DNA of 64,000 nucleotides from Heliocidaris erythrogramma (taxonomy: Eukaryota; Echinodermata; Echinoidea; Camarodonta; Echinometridae), in NCBI GenBank assembly GCA_025617745.1, contig CM046863.1, forward strand, positions 10,900,935 to 10,964,934. The letters are read 5' to 3'. The notes beneath the pieces are model-generated. The model saw only the letters and a program-made list of their open reading frames with translations, was not told the DNA's origin and ran no database searches. Positions 11,619-21,610 of this stretch are shown here, piece after piece. Each line of letters starts with the position of its first letter. Position 1 is the stretch's first letter. The translations under genes were made by a program, and so were the position numbers.

Positions 11619-12069
11619 CATAGAGTTTACGAGTAGAACTTTAACTAGACTCTGCATTATGGTCTGATCACGTCTTCTCTTGAGAACCATGTGTGTGACA
11701 TGAAGTCCGTGAGAATCTACAAAATATGTAAGTCCACTAGCGTAACTGAAGGCAAATTGCCCCCTTGCCCCCCTCCCCCCCCCCCTCCCGACAGATTTTC
11801 AACCATGGAAAAATAATGACTGATTCTTTCAATCATTATGGAGCAATTATTTCGATGTAATAACATAGAAACATATAAATCAATAGTTTATTCATGATAA
11901 TGAATTAAACCTGTCAAAACACTTCAATCAAAACTTCATGAGGCCAAAATATTTGCTCACTCGCTTCATTCGCTCCCAAATATCTACGACACATTGTCCT
12001 GTTTCTAATGACACTACAATGAAAAGAAATAAAAGGAATAAAAGCACAAATTGCGAATTATGAAAAGAT

Positions 12070-12212
12070 CGTTTAAAGGGAAATCCAACCTTTATGTAAC
12101 AATTTGCTTTGTGTGAAAGCAGACAAATTAGAGAAGTAGATTAGTGAAAGTTTGAACAAAATCGGGCAAACGATAAGAAAGTTGTAATTTTTTTAAAAGT
12201 TGTAATCACAAT
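12070..12212. mobile_element. 5' fragment of a TTAA-type element (AGGGAAATCCAACC family)
   Basis: Begins TTTAAAGGGAAATCCAACC, the same start as the large foldback at 29776, then GATTAGTGAAAGTTTGA. The distal end is missing. Confidence 0.55.
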
Positions 12213-12609
12213 AAAGGAACATCCGATCCTAACCTCCCCCCCCCCCGCACCTTCCGACTCAAATTATGTCCTGAATTTTGTCTTGATCACTATTGGCTCA
12301 GATGTCCCCCCCCCCCACACACACACACACACACACAAGCCAAGGTCCAGCTCCGTCACTGTTGGTCCTTGTTTGTATCTGTGTTTTTAAAAAGATTATA
12401 ACAGCGCAAAAGTCACGAGCAAAAAAAAAACTGAATTTTGTTGATATTATCACTGATGTAAGGTGTTAAGATTTTTAATGCAAAGGAGAGATAACGACAT
12501 GCAAACGTAAATGAAATTACCCTATATTTGTACAGAACTGCTATGAAATAATGTCCAGCTGTCCTTTTCATATCCTCTCCGGCTTGGTACGAAGATTCTA
12601 TCCATTCTT

Positions 12610-13065
12610 TTTCTAATATGTTTGAAATAACAAAGAATAAAGCAGTAATCCGCTTTATTCTATGTCTTGCTTTTTATATGTACTTTTTTCCTATTCAAAG
12701 TTCTTTATCTAATTGCTTGTGTATGAAAATTCCGGTGCTTGGTTTGTCACTGAGATTGTGACAAAAGAGTACCGTATAGCATCATGTATAGAAAAGAAAG
12801 TACGTCATTTTCTTCATAGAATTACTCATGATATTAAAATCATTGTCCACTCTTTTCTAAAAAGATCATAAAATATTAGTTCTTACTTTGTATATACTTT
12901 TCCCTTTAAGTTCCTCATCTCATTATTTGTGTAATTTATATGGCTGCACTTTGTTTGAGGAAATATCACGCTGATGTTATGACAAAAGCGTAGGGTAATT
13001 ATAATGTTTTGTTATGAAAGTACATCACTTTTCCTCATAAAATACTAAAAATTGTTAAAATTATT
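12610..13065. repeat. Two diverged tandem copies of a ~225-bp unit
   Basis: Corresponding words recur in order in both halves, for example the stretches ending GTGACAAAAGAGTA and TATGACAAAAGCGTA, and the stretches GAAAGTACGTCATTTTC and GAAAGTACATCACTTTTC. AT-rich; function unknown. Confidence 0.6.
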
Positions 13066-13124
13066 GTGTTTTAAATGTAACTGGACCTGTGGAGAATTAT
13101 TCATCCTGTGTATAGAATTACAGT

Positions 13125-13905
13125 CTATGGGATTCCTCCTCAAAAGGCAACAAACATTAGCCTATAATCATGTAGATAATTGTCAGCCTATTACAAATAT
13201 CTTGAAATTACACCTATTTGATTATTTAAGAAGGAGAACAGTGTCTCCAAAAGTTGTAGTTTCCTTGCTTGACATTATCCCATGGGGGCTGCCATTTTCT
13301 TTACAAAGTAATGTCGGAGCAGTTCTATTTGTGAGATACCCACTGACCTATACACTAACTACGATGACACTCCTGATCAGCTGTGAAATGCATGACACTG
13401 GATTTTCTCATAATAAACCATTTTTGTAGTCATGTACATTCGAATGAAGACACTTTTATCCTGTCACATAACCTATTTGTGTCAAGATATTTGGTTTAGC
13501 TTTTTTTTGTTAAGCAGGATTTGGCATGCACTTTTTGTCATTTCTTCAAAGAAGTGACAAAGACCTACAACTGCTCTTAGATATCACCTGTGCGAAACAA
13601 CGGGGGTACCAAGATAGCTGCCATTTTGCAGGGGTGGATTTAGTTGTACAATAGCTATTCATTATGCAACATCTTATTCATTGTGTACCGGTAAATGGAC
13701 ATGTACCGCAATGACACAGTTTTTTTTCAAAATGGCAGCTCCCATGGGATAATATCTAGCAAGAAATCTGCAAACTTTAGAGAGACTGTTCTCCTAAGTA
13801 ATCAAATCAGAGTATTTTCAAGATATTTTGAATAGGCTGACAATTTCCCACATGATTATCACCTAATGTATGCTGAGTTTCATTCTCCTCTTATGGTGAA
13901 AAGGC
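13125..13905. mobile_element. Foldback element with ~175-bp inverted arms
   Basis: The arms at 13125-13300 and 13728-13905 are diverged reverse complements (words such as ATAATTGTCAGCCTATT, AGGAGAACAGTGTCTCC and ATTATCCCATGGGGGCTGCC). The inner arm ends carry the shared core CATGGGGGCTGCCATTTT at 13281 and its near-complement at 13729. No transposase or clear target duplication. Confidence 0.75.
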
Positions 13906-14014
13906 ATAAATTTCCTAACATTGTGATCTAGGTTGCTTTCTCATCCATCTTAACATGATTGTATACCCCATACCATTTTTTAAATCGACCAACCACAATA
14001 CTAGTTTCCTTTAA

Positions 14015-14914
14015 AGGAGAATTACGCTCAAAAATAAAGACGATAGTGTTCAAAGGTGTTATTTATTCCTACTTGTTAGACTATATGGCTTCGCGTCAAA
14101 ATATACGAGATCGATACGAATCAAATTTTTCCGAGCAAAATTTACCATCTGCTAGCAATATGTATCGTCTGCTAGCAGCACATGGGGGCTGCCATTTTGT
14201 TTATGTGTACAAGAAGATTTTCTTAATCCAAATGCTCAATTGCCTTTTTCAAAATTAAAAACCCATTTGAGATTAAAAATATAGAATAGATATGTCAATT
14301 TATTTTTAAACTGAAGATTTCCTTATATTTTTCTGTTGAAAATCGATATTCGCTTAATAGAAATCTATTTTCTCGATACTGGACGTATGGAACGGAGCAA
14401 ATTAATTCAAATTTTATGGATGCTTCTTCCCTGAGCATCTATAGTGGCAAACTATGCATTCACCTGCTTTCGGATAATGGACTTGAAAAGTCAGAATGCA
14501 TGCTGCATATATTATGTTCTGCTCTGTTTGGCAAACCCAAGAAAATAGATTTTTGTTAAGCAAAACCAGACAATTTAAATATATCATTATAAAGATTTAA
14601 TTTTTATAATACATGTAAACACCCACTTTATATTTTCCGTCACATATGGGATTTTAGGTAATGAAGGAAATCAATAGGATTTGGATTCAAAATATCTTCC
14701 TGACTGGAACATTTCTCAATGGTTCATGTACAACTCCAAATCAGCAAGAAAATGGCAGCCCCCATGTAAATGAGTAGGAGACGATACCGGGTGTTGGAAT
14801 ATCTTTATTTATACCCTTTTCTGATATCTCATTAGAAAATGATTTAGGCCAATCAGTAGGAATATATTACACCTTCCAATATAAGTAAACTTGTAATCAG
14901 GGCTTAATTCTCCT
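14015..14914 (+). mobile_element. TTAA-flanked 900-bp MITE/foldback, copy 2
   Basis: Starts AGGAGAATTACG, ends TTAATTCTCCT, flanked by TTAA at 14011-14014 and 14915-14918. Its insertion splits the sequence AGTTTCCTTTAATACTCGAT, which is intact at about 48711, so the empty site is preserved in the window. The shared core lies at 14181 and 14749. Confidence 0.9.
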
Positions 14915-14985
14915 TTAATACTCGATTGGCTGGTAGCTTTGTAACGAGTTGCATAATTGTAGAGTGTGTGAGGGAGAGGTGTGGT

Positions 14986-15016
<31 letters not shown>

Positions 15017-15494
15017 GACAAACGGCTGGAATAATTATTTTCCTTCCCGTCCCCCATGCTGACCATGCAAAACATCCAATAGAGAGTTGATATTGCACAT
15101 GGGAATACCTGCCTTCATGCATTGAAGAAATCTAAGGCAATATTTTACAATTAAGAGTACGAGTATTCAATCGTATTCAATGTGCTTTGAGTGGTACTTC
15201 CATTTCGGTCAGCGAGCGTAGCAAGCGAGCACACCCCCCCCCCCCCAAAAAAAAAACAAAAAACAAAACAAACCCCCCCCCCAAAAAAAAAAAAAAAAAA
15301 AAAAAACAGCAATAAAACAAAACAAAAGCAAACATTTTTTTGTAAATGATAGTATATATAAATTAGTTTTTTTTTTTGGTTTTTGTATGTGATAAACTAA
15401 GTTTTTATTTGTAAACAAATCTTTCGGCATATTACTCCCAGTGTTAAAGATCGTATGCTCGATCTGTAATGAAAAACACAAGTCAGAAAAAATT

Positions 15495-15567
15495 GGAACC
15501 AGCGGGATTCGAACCTGTCATCTACTGCTTGCCGGGCAGCGACTTAACCACCAGGCTATTCTGGTTC
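15495..15567 (-). ncRNA. tRNA-like unit 1 (minus)
   Basis: 73 nt. A perfect 7-bp acceptor-like stem, GAACCAG with CTGGTTC. The B box GGTTCGAATCC matches the Pol III consensus; the A-box-like segment is TAGCCTGGTGGTTAAG. The anticodon-like arm GCTGC/GCAGT has loop CCGGCAA, with C in place of the universal U33. The T stem has a mismatch and sits one base off the canonical register. TTTTTT follows three bases after the discriminator. It is therefore probably a tRNA-derived Pol III transcript or SINE head rather than a working tRNA; the anticodon cannot be assigned safely. Confidence 0.75.
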
Positions 15568-15783
15568 ACGGCCAAGTCACGACGAACTAGAATCAAATAC
15601 CCAAGATCCTCTTCTTTCTGACTCATTAATATTCAAACGGTCCGCCGTAGACAATGGTTAGTAAACGAAGAAGCTTGACTGGGGAGGAATTTTTAATTTG
15701 TAAACAAATCTTTCGGCATATTACTCCCAGTGTTAAAGATCGTATGCTCGATCTGTAATGAAAAACACAAGTCAGAAAAAATT

Positions 15784-15856
15784 GGAACCAGCGGGATTCG
15801 AACCTGTCATCTACTGCTTGCCGGGCAGCGACTTAACCACCAGGCTATTCTGGTTC
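15784..15856 (-). ncRNA. tRNA-like unit 2 (minus)
   Basis: Identical tRNA-like core, 289 bp from unit 1. Confidence 0.75.
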
Positions 15857-16072
15857 ACGGCCAAGTCACGACGAACTAGAATCAAATACCCAAGATCCTC
15901 TTCTTTCTGACTCATTAATATTCAAACGGTCCGCCGTAGACAATGGTTAGTAAACGAAGAAGCTTGACTGGGGAGGAATTTTTAATTTGTAAACAAATCT
16001 TTCGGCATATTACTCCCAGTGTTAAAGATCGTATGCTCGATCTGTAATGAAAAACACAAGTCAGAAAAAATT

Positions 16073-16145
16073 GGAACCAGCGGGATTCGAACCTGTCATC
16101 TACTGCTTGCCGGGCAGCGACTTAACCACCAGGCTATTCTGGTTC
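16073..16145 (-). ncRNA. tRNA-like unit 3 (minus)
   Basis: Identical core, 289 bp from unit 2. Confidence 0.75.
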
Positions 16146-16359
16146 ACGGCCAAGTCACGACGAACTAGAATCAAATACCCAAGATCCTCTTCTTTCTGAC
16201 TCATTAATATTCAAACGGTCCGCCGTAGACAATGGTTAGTAAACGAAGAAGCTTGACTGGGGAGGAATTTTTAATTTGTAAACAAATCTTTCGGCATATT
16301 ACTCCCAGTGTTAAAGATCGTATGCTCGATCTGTAATGAAAAACAAGTCAGAAAAAATT

Positions 16360-16432
16360 GGAACCAGCGGGATTCGAACCTGTCATCTACTGCTTGCCGG
16401 GCAGCGACTTAACCACCAGGCTATTCTGGTTC
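16360..16432 (-). ncRNA. tRNA-like unit 4 (minus)
   Basis: Identical core. The flank downstream of the T-run lacks one AC (AAACAAGTC instead of AAACACAAGTC), so spacing is 287 bp. Confidence 0.75.
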
Positions 16433-16648
16433 ACGGCCAAGTCACGACGAACTAGAATCAAATACCCAAGATCCTCTTCTTTCTGACTCATTAATATTCA
16501 AACGGTCCGCCGTAGACAATGGTTAGTAAACGAAGAAGCTTGACTGGGGAGGAATTTTTAATTTGTAAACAAATCTTTCGGCATATTACTCCCAGTGTTA
16601 AAGATCGTATGCTCGATCTGTAATGAAAAACACAAGTCAGAAAAAATT

Positions 16649-16721
16649 GGAACCAGCGGGATTCGAACCTGTCATCTACTGCTTGCCGGGCAGCGACTTA
16701 ACCACCAGGCTATTCTGGTTC
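16649..16721 (-). ncRNA. tRNA-like unit 5 (minus)
   Basis: Identical core. The upstream spacer lacks one C (ATACCAAGATCC), which accidentally opens a 63-codon frame across the unit. Confidence 0.75.
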
Positions 16722-16936
16722 ACGGCCAAGTCACGACGAACTAGAATCAAATACCAAGATCCTCTTCTTTCTGACTCATTAATATTCAAACGGTCCGCCG
16801 TAGACAATGGTTAGTAAACGAAGAAGCTTGACTGGGGAGGAATTTTTAATTTGTAAACAAATCTTTCGGCATATTACTCCCAGTGTTAAAGATCGTATGC
16901 TCGATCTGTAATGAAAAACACAAGTCAGAAAAAATT

Positions 16937-17009
16937 GGAACCAGCGGGATTCGAACCTGTCATCTACTGCTTGCCGGGCAGCGACTTAACCACCAGGCTA
17001 TTCTGGTTC
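16937..17009 (-). ncRNA. tRNA-like unit 6 (minus), last before the inversion
   Basis: Identical core. Its upstream spacer lacks one base (ATACCCAGATCC) and runs directly into the inversion junction near 17117. Confidence 0.75.
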
Positions 17010-17123
17010 ACGGCCAAGTCACGACGAACTAGAATCAAATACCCAGATCCTCTTCTTTCTGACTCATTAATATTCAAACGGTCCGCCGTAGACAATGGTT
17101 AGTAAACGAAGAAGCTTGGCCGT

Positions 17124-17196
17124 GAACCAGAATAGCCTGGTGGTTAAGTCGCTGCCCGGCAAGCAGTAGATGACAGGTTCGAATCCCGCTGGTTCC
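17124..17196 (+). ncRNA. tRNA-like unit 7 (plus), first after the inversion
   Basis: Same core in the opposite orientation. Its upstream spacer is truncated at the junction to only a few bases (CTTGGCCGT), so any upstream control elements are shared with, or lost to, unit 6. Confidence 0.75.
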
Positions 17197-17412
17197 AATT
17201 TTTTCTGACTTGTGTTTTTCATTACAGATCGAGCATACGATCTTTAACACTGGGAGTAATATGCCGAAAGATTTGTTTACAAATTAAAAATTCCTCCCCA
17301 GTCAAGCTTCTTCGTTTACTAACCATTGTCTACGGCGGACCGTTTGAATATTAATGAGTCAGAAAGAAGAGGATCTTGGGTATTTGATTCTAGTTCGTCG
17401 TGACTTGGCCGT

Positions 17413-17485
17413 GAACCAGAATAGCCTGGTGGTTAAGTCGCTGCCCGGCAAGCAGTAGATGACAGGTTCGAATCCCGCTGGTTCC
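17413..17485 (+). ncRNA. tRNA-like unit 8 (plus)
   Basis: Identical core with a complete spacer, 289 bp from unit 7. Confidence 0.75.
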
Positions 17486-17701
17486 AATTTTTTCTGACTT
17501 GTGTTTTTCATTACAGATCGAGCATACGATCTTTAACACTGGGAGTAATATGCCGAAAGATTTGTTTACAAATTAAAAATTCCTCCCCAGTCAAGCTTCT
17601 TCGTTTACTAACCATTGTCTACGGCGGACCGTTTGAATATTAATGAGTCAGAAAGAAGAGGATCTTGGGTATTTGATTCTAGTTCGTCGTGACTTGGCCG
17701 T

Positions 17702-17774
17702 GAACCAGAATAGCCTGGTGGTTAAGTCGCTGCCCGGCAAGCAGTAGATGACAGGTTCGAATCCCGCTGGTTCC
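17702..17774 (+). ncRNA. tRNA-like unit 9 (plus)
   Basis: Identical core, 289 bp from unit 8. The array ends about 120 bp downstream, inside the spacer, at the flanking direct repeat. Confidence 0.75.
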
Positions 17775-18117
17775 AATTTTTTCTGACTTGTGTTTTTCAT
17801 TACAGATCGAGCATACGATCTTTAACACTGGGAGTAATATGCCGAAAGATTTGTTTACAAATTAAAAATTCCTCCCCAGTCAAGCTTCTTCGTTTACTAA
17901 GTTTTTATTGTTGGAAGTTTGGAGTATGAACAATTAAGCGAGCAAGCATGAGCGAAAACAAACACTTATCTTTTAATAAAATTTGGTATATTATCTGGGT
18001 TTTATTGTTGCAGGTCGGGACAGAAATTTTGCTAAAGGCCATATTAATTCTATTTTGGCGAGCGTAGCGAACGAGCACAATTTTGTTCAATGTGACGTAA
18101 AGTCCAATTTGGGGTAC

Positions 18118-18538
18118 TTTTCCTAGAGGGTGGTTGTCCTGGGGTAGTTGTCCAGGGGGTAGTTAGTTGTCCTAGAGGGTAGTTGTCCGGGGGGTAGTTG
18201 TCCTAGAGGGTGGCTGTCCTAGAGGGTACTTGTCTGGGGTAGTTGCCCGGGGGGTAGTTGTCCAGGGGGTAGTTGTCCGGGGGTAGTTGTCCGGGGGTAG
18301 TTGTCCAAGAGGGTAGTTCTCCGGGGGTAGTTGTCCTAAGGGGTAGTTGCCCTAGGGGGTAGTAAGTCAGGGGGGGGGGGGGGGTAATCATCCTAGAGGG
18401 TAATTGTCCCGGGGGGTAGTCGTCCTAGGGGGTGGTTGCCCTAGGGGGTGGTTGTCCTAGGGGGTAGTTGTCCTAGAGGGTCGTTATCCTAGGGGTGGTT
18501 ATCTGGGGGTGGTTGTCCCGGGGGGTAGGTGTCCGGAT
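18118..18538 (+). repeat. G-rich minisatellite GGGGTAGTTGTCCTAGA (copy A)
   Basis: About 25 units of 14-18 bp with variable G runs (3-13 G). It ends with the word GGTAGGTGTCCGGATACG, which also ends the 46.97-kb copy. The spaced G4 blocks could form quadruplexes; this is inference. Confidence 0.95.
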
Positions 18539-18839
18539 ACGGCAATAAACCTATGTAACTATAACAGGCTAACCTATTTGTATGTAGAATTATACCAAAC
18601 GGATATTAGCCCAATTGTTTTGTTTTGTTTTTGTTTTGATTGATTTTATTTTTGCGTTCAATAGCATGATACAAAATATAGTCATACATGTATTGCAGAT
18701 TTAAAAAAAAATATATAAACATATTGTCAGACATTAACAATTTACTTCTTGAATACAAATAAAATATGTATACAATATGGAAAATTAACATTTTACAATT
18801 AAACCGGATTTGTGAACGCAGGGGACGATCATCATGAGC

Positions 18840-20353
18840 GATTTGCTTGATTAATAGGAGTATTAGCTACATGGATATTGTGTTGGAAATGCATAAATTG
18901 AGTTTTTTGAATATTGAGAGAAAGCTTATTGCACTTAAACCATTTCGAAACTTGAAGTAATTCAACATTTAAAGTATTTTCCAATGATTTTAGGTTCTTA
19001 TGAGAATAAAAAATGTAAGTGTCGTCTGCAAATAAGATAAAGGATAATAATGATGACGTATTAATTACATCGTTGACTTACACTAAAAACAAAAAGCGGG
19101 CCCAGGATAGATCCCTGGGGGACACCACACTTAATAAGAAGGGACTGTGAATCAATACCATTAAATGTAACATATTGCTTTCGATTACTTAAAAAACAAT
19201 TTAAAACCAAGAAAGCGCTGAGCCGCTAACGCCACAAAAATAAAGTTTAGAAAATAATATATCATGATTGAGCATGTCGAACGCTTTACTAAGGTCTAAA
19301 AATATTAAATTAACATGTTCTTTTTTTGCTATGGCGTCTGTAATTCTATCATAAATTTGGACAAGAGCTAGGTCAGTGGAATGTTTTTTTCTAAATCCGT
19401 ATTGGTTCGGATTTAGTACTTTATGGAGGTTTAAAAAACTATATAATCTATTTTAAACAATTTTCTTTAAGATTTTGGATATACTGGGGAGGATAGAAAT
19501 AGGACGGTAATTGCTTTTTAAAAATTTGAGTTACATTGGCTATTTTTAACAAGTCAGGAAAAATACCTGACTGATTAAATATATGTCTTAGTGGGTCAGC
19601 AATGAAATGGATTATTTCCTTTAATAGTGAAGTACTTATTTTATCATGACCTTCGGATTTCGAAGCATTTAATGATTTAGTAATATTAATTATTTCACTG
19701 GAGTTTGTGGGATTTAAAAAGAGAGATGCCAGAGTCGGTTCTGAAAAGAATTGCGTATAATGAGCGTTATTTGGAGTAGAAATTTTGGCAGCAAGTTGAG
19801 GACCAATATTAGTGAAAAAAGAATTAAAGCAATCGGCATAGTCATTAGAATCTGCAATTTTGTTACCATTAAAAGTAAAATCATCCTTTGGTAAAGTGTC
19901 ACTTTTAGTTCCCATAACTTCTTTTATAACTTTCCATGTTGCGCTCGAGTTGGATTTCACCTTTTGTAATTTGTTTGAAAAGTGTAATTTGCGAGAAAAG
20001 CGAATTAACTTTGTTAATTTGTTACGGTATGTTTTATAAACAAGTAGACTTGTATCCGTGGGGCTATTCAAATGTTGTTTATATAGTCGATTTCTTGTTC
20101 TGATTGATTTCAGTATGCCTTTAGTTATCCATGGATTGATAGGTTTATTACGTTTACGTTTATTTCTTACTAATGGAATATTTTTACTGTAAAATTCTAG
20201 CTTTGAATTCAGATTTGCATATGCAATATTCACATCATCTGTATTAAGAATATCATTCCATTCTTCCATGGCTAAATCTTGTTTTAACATTTCAATATTG
20301 TGAGGAGTCTCTAAAATGTTGTAGTGATTTAAGTCTAAACATTGATTTTTCAC
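18840..20353 (-). pseudogene. Linker and reverse transcriptase of LINE-1
   Basis: A linker with NPWITKGILKSIRTRNRLYK, then HDKISTSLLKEI and GIFPDLLKIANVTQIFKK. Further downstream in other frames come GVPQGSILGPL (near 19109-19127), the catalytic FADD (19021-19032) and WFKCNKLSLN (near 18930). The frame breaks around 19448. Related to LINE-4 (63.0 kb) in the same linker motifs. Confidence 0.85.
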
Positions 20354-21211
20354 AAATAGTGAATTTAGGTAAGTGGTCCGATACTTCTGAGCATAACAGT
20401 CCTCCAGTTATCTTTTTACAATGTACATTAGAAAATATATTATCAATTAAAGTTGAGGAGTGTCCATTAACTCTGGTTGGATTGTTTATAAAAGAATAAA
20501 AATCCATATGAATTCATCATTTGAAGAAAACTATTAGAATTGTTGTGATGTAATAAAAGAAAGTTGATATTAAAATCGCCAAGAAAATATATCTGCTTAT
20601 TCTCGTCTGCCAATTTGCTAACACATTGCTCAAAATTATCATAAAATGGGTCAAACTGAGTATCAGGGGCTCTATATAATCAATCCTATAATTAAATTTT
20701 TACTTTGGGGATTATCAATCTCAATGAATAGCACTTCCGTTTGATAAAATTTGATATCATACCGAATTTAAAAATTCAAATGATCGGCTATATAAAATGC
20801 AACACCACCACCTCTCCTACCTACACGATCAGCTCTGACCAGAGTATACTTAGGTAAATTGAATAATGGAGGGGATGATGGGGGAGTCTGATGTAACCAA
20901 GTTTCAGTTACTCCAATTATTGTAAATTTAAAATGATTTAATGAATTAAGAAGGTTTTGAAAATCATCAAAATTTCTGTTTAAGCTTCTAGCGTTTATAT
21001 GCAATAATTTAACGTCGTCTAAATTATCCTGAAAAGTATAATTGAATTCTGTAGGAGTATAGTACTTACTCTCAACAGGATGTCCATTAACTAGGTTGTT
21101 AAAAATAAAGGGATTGTTATTCATTTCCATAATGAATTGTTGAGACTTCGTTGAAGGAAATACAGGTAAGGAAATATGGGAAAGTGCTTGGGTAGTTGCG
21201 TGTAAGAGCAT
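20292..21211 (-). pseudogene. APE-type endonuclease region of LINE-1
   Basis: Seen: KLLHINARSLNRNFDDF and GVTETWL (metal-binding EN motifs), RRGGGVAFYI, the GDFN motif near 20570, then LIDNIFSNV and SDHLP in the last third. The EN nicks target DNA for target-primed reverse transcription (family knowledge). The frame is interrupted between about 20507 and 20768, so it is a pseudogene. Confidence 0.85.
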
Positions 21212-21610
21212 GTGCTAGTACAAAAAACAATCGGAGTTATCTGTAAAGTGATAACATCCATCATGACCCATATGGACGAGCTTGAACGGAGTCTGACCAT
21301 TATAAAGAAGAGGGGAAAAAATGCATGGAGAAAATCAGAAATGTAAGTGCATATCATTTGGAAAGCACGGGTTGTAAGCAATTGCATGTGAACATACCCG
21401 TAGCGCGTTTGAAAACCCTAAAAGAGAACAAAAAGGGCACTCGTCCTCCCCGCCGTCGTAGCGTCGAGCCACCGCATTCATGAGCTACAAACCACCGCAT
21501 CTAAAAGAAAAGGCCAAACGCATTGTAGGTCGGAAAGGCTCATAGAGCTGGTCCGTCCGTAACGGGAGACTAAAGGTAGCCGAGCCCGAGGCAGCAAAGA
21601 GGACATATGC

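Larger units (their letters stand above)
15410..17895. repeat. Head-to-head tandem array of nine tRNA-like Pol III units
   Basis: Units of 287-289 bp, nearly identical: six read on the minus strand, then, after a junction near 17117, three on the plus strand. Each holds a 73-nt tRNA-like sequence, an immediately following T6 run and about 210 bp of spacer. The inversion junction shares the microhomology CTTG (GAAGCTTG joined to CTTGGCCGTG). The array is flanked by the direct repeat ACTAAGTTTTTATT at 15396-15409 and 17896-17909. The paralogous site near 49035 has the single, uninterrupted word ACTAAGTTTTATTG. Confidence 0.95.
13930..18540 (+). repeat. Composite repeat, copy A (interrupted)
   Basis: A module starting near 13930 (ACATGATTGTATACCCCATA), the CTCGATTGGCTGGTAGCTTT module, a G/C homopolymer region, a 'gcgagcaagcatgag' module and a G-rich minisatellite. 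The same order occurs at 48705-50070 (copy B) and, inverted and partial, at 46972-47882 (copy C). Copy A contains two later insertions, the TTAA MITE (14015-14914) and the tRNA-like array (15410-17895). Confidence 0.8.
18605..21610 (-). mobile_element. LINE-1: CR1/Jockey-type non-LTR retrotransposon
   Basis: A minus-strand element with a GC-rich 5' leader (about 21400-21610), an APE-type endonuclease region, a linker and a reverse transcriptase, ending in an A-rich (CAAAA)n-like tail at 18605-18640. The RT core lies unusually close to the 3' end: only about 430 bp follow the FADD motif, against roughly 1 kb in the LINE-2 copy. Either the C-terminal domain is deleted or this is a shorter subfamily. 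Several frame breaks make it inactive. Confidence 0.85.

Noticed and set aside
16623-17102. Two 63-codon frames with nearly identical protein in the array
   Set aside because: They run antisense through the tRNA-like cores and exist only because one C is missing in two units.
15410-17895. Calling the nine units genuine tRNA genes
   Set aside because: The T stem is out of register and mismatched, the anticodon loop lacks U33, and the spacing resembles a satellite; tRNA-derived is the safer call.
18118-18538. Interstitial telomere repeat
   Set aside because: The unit is 14-18 bp (GGGGTAGTTGTCC), not TTAGGG.
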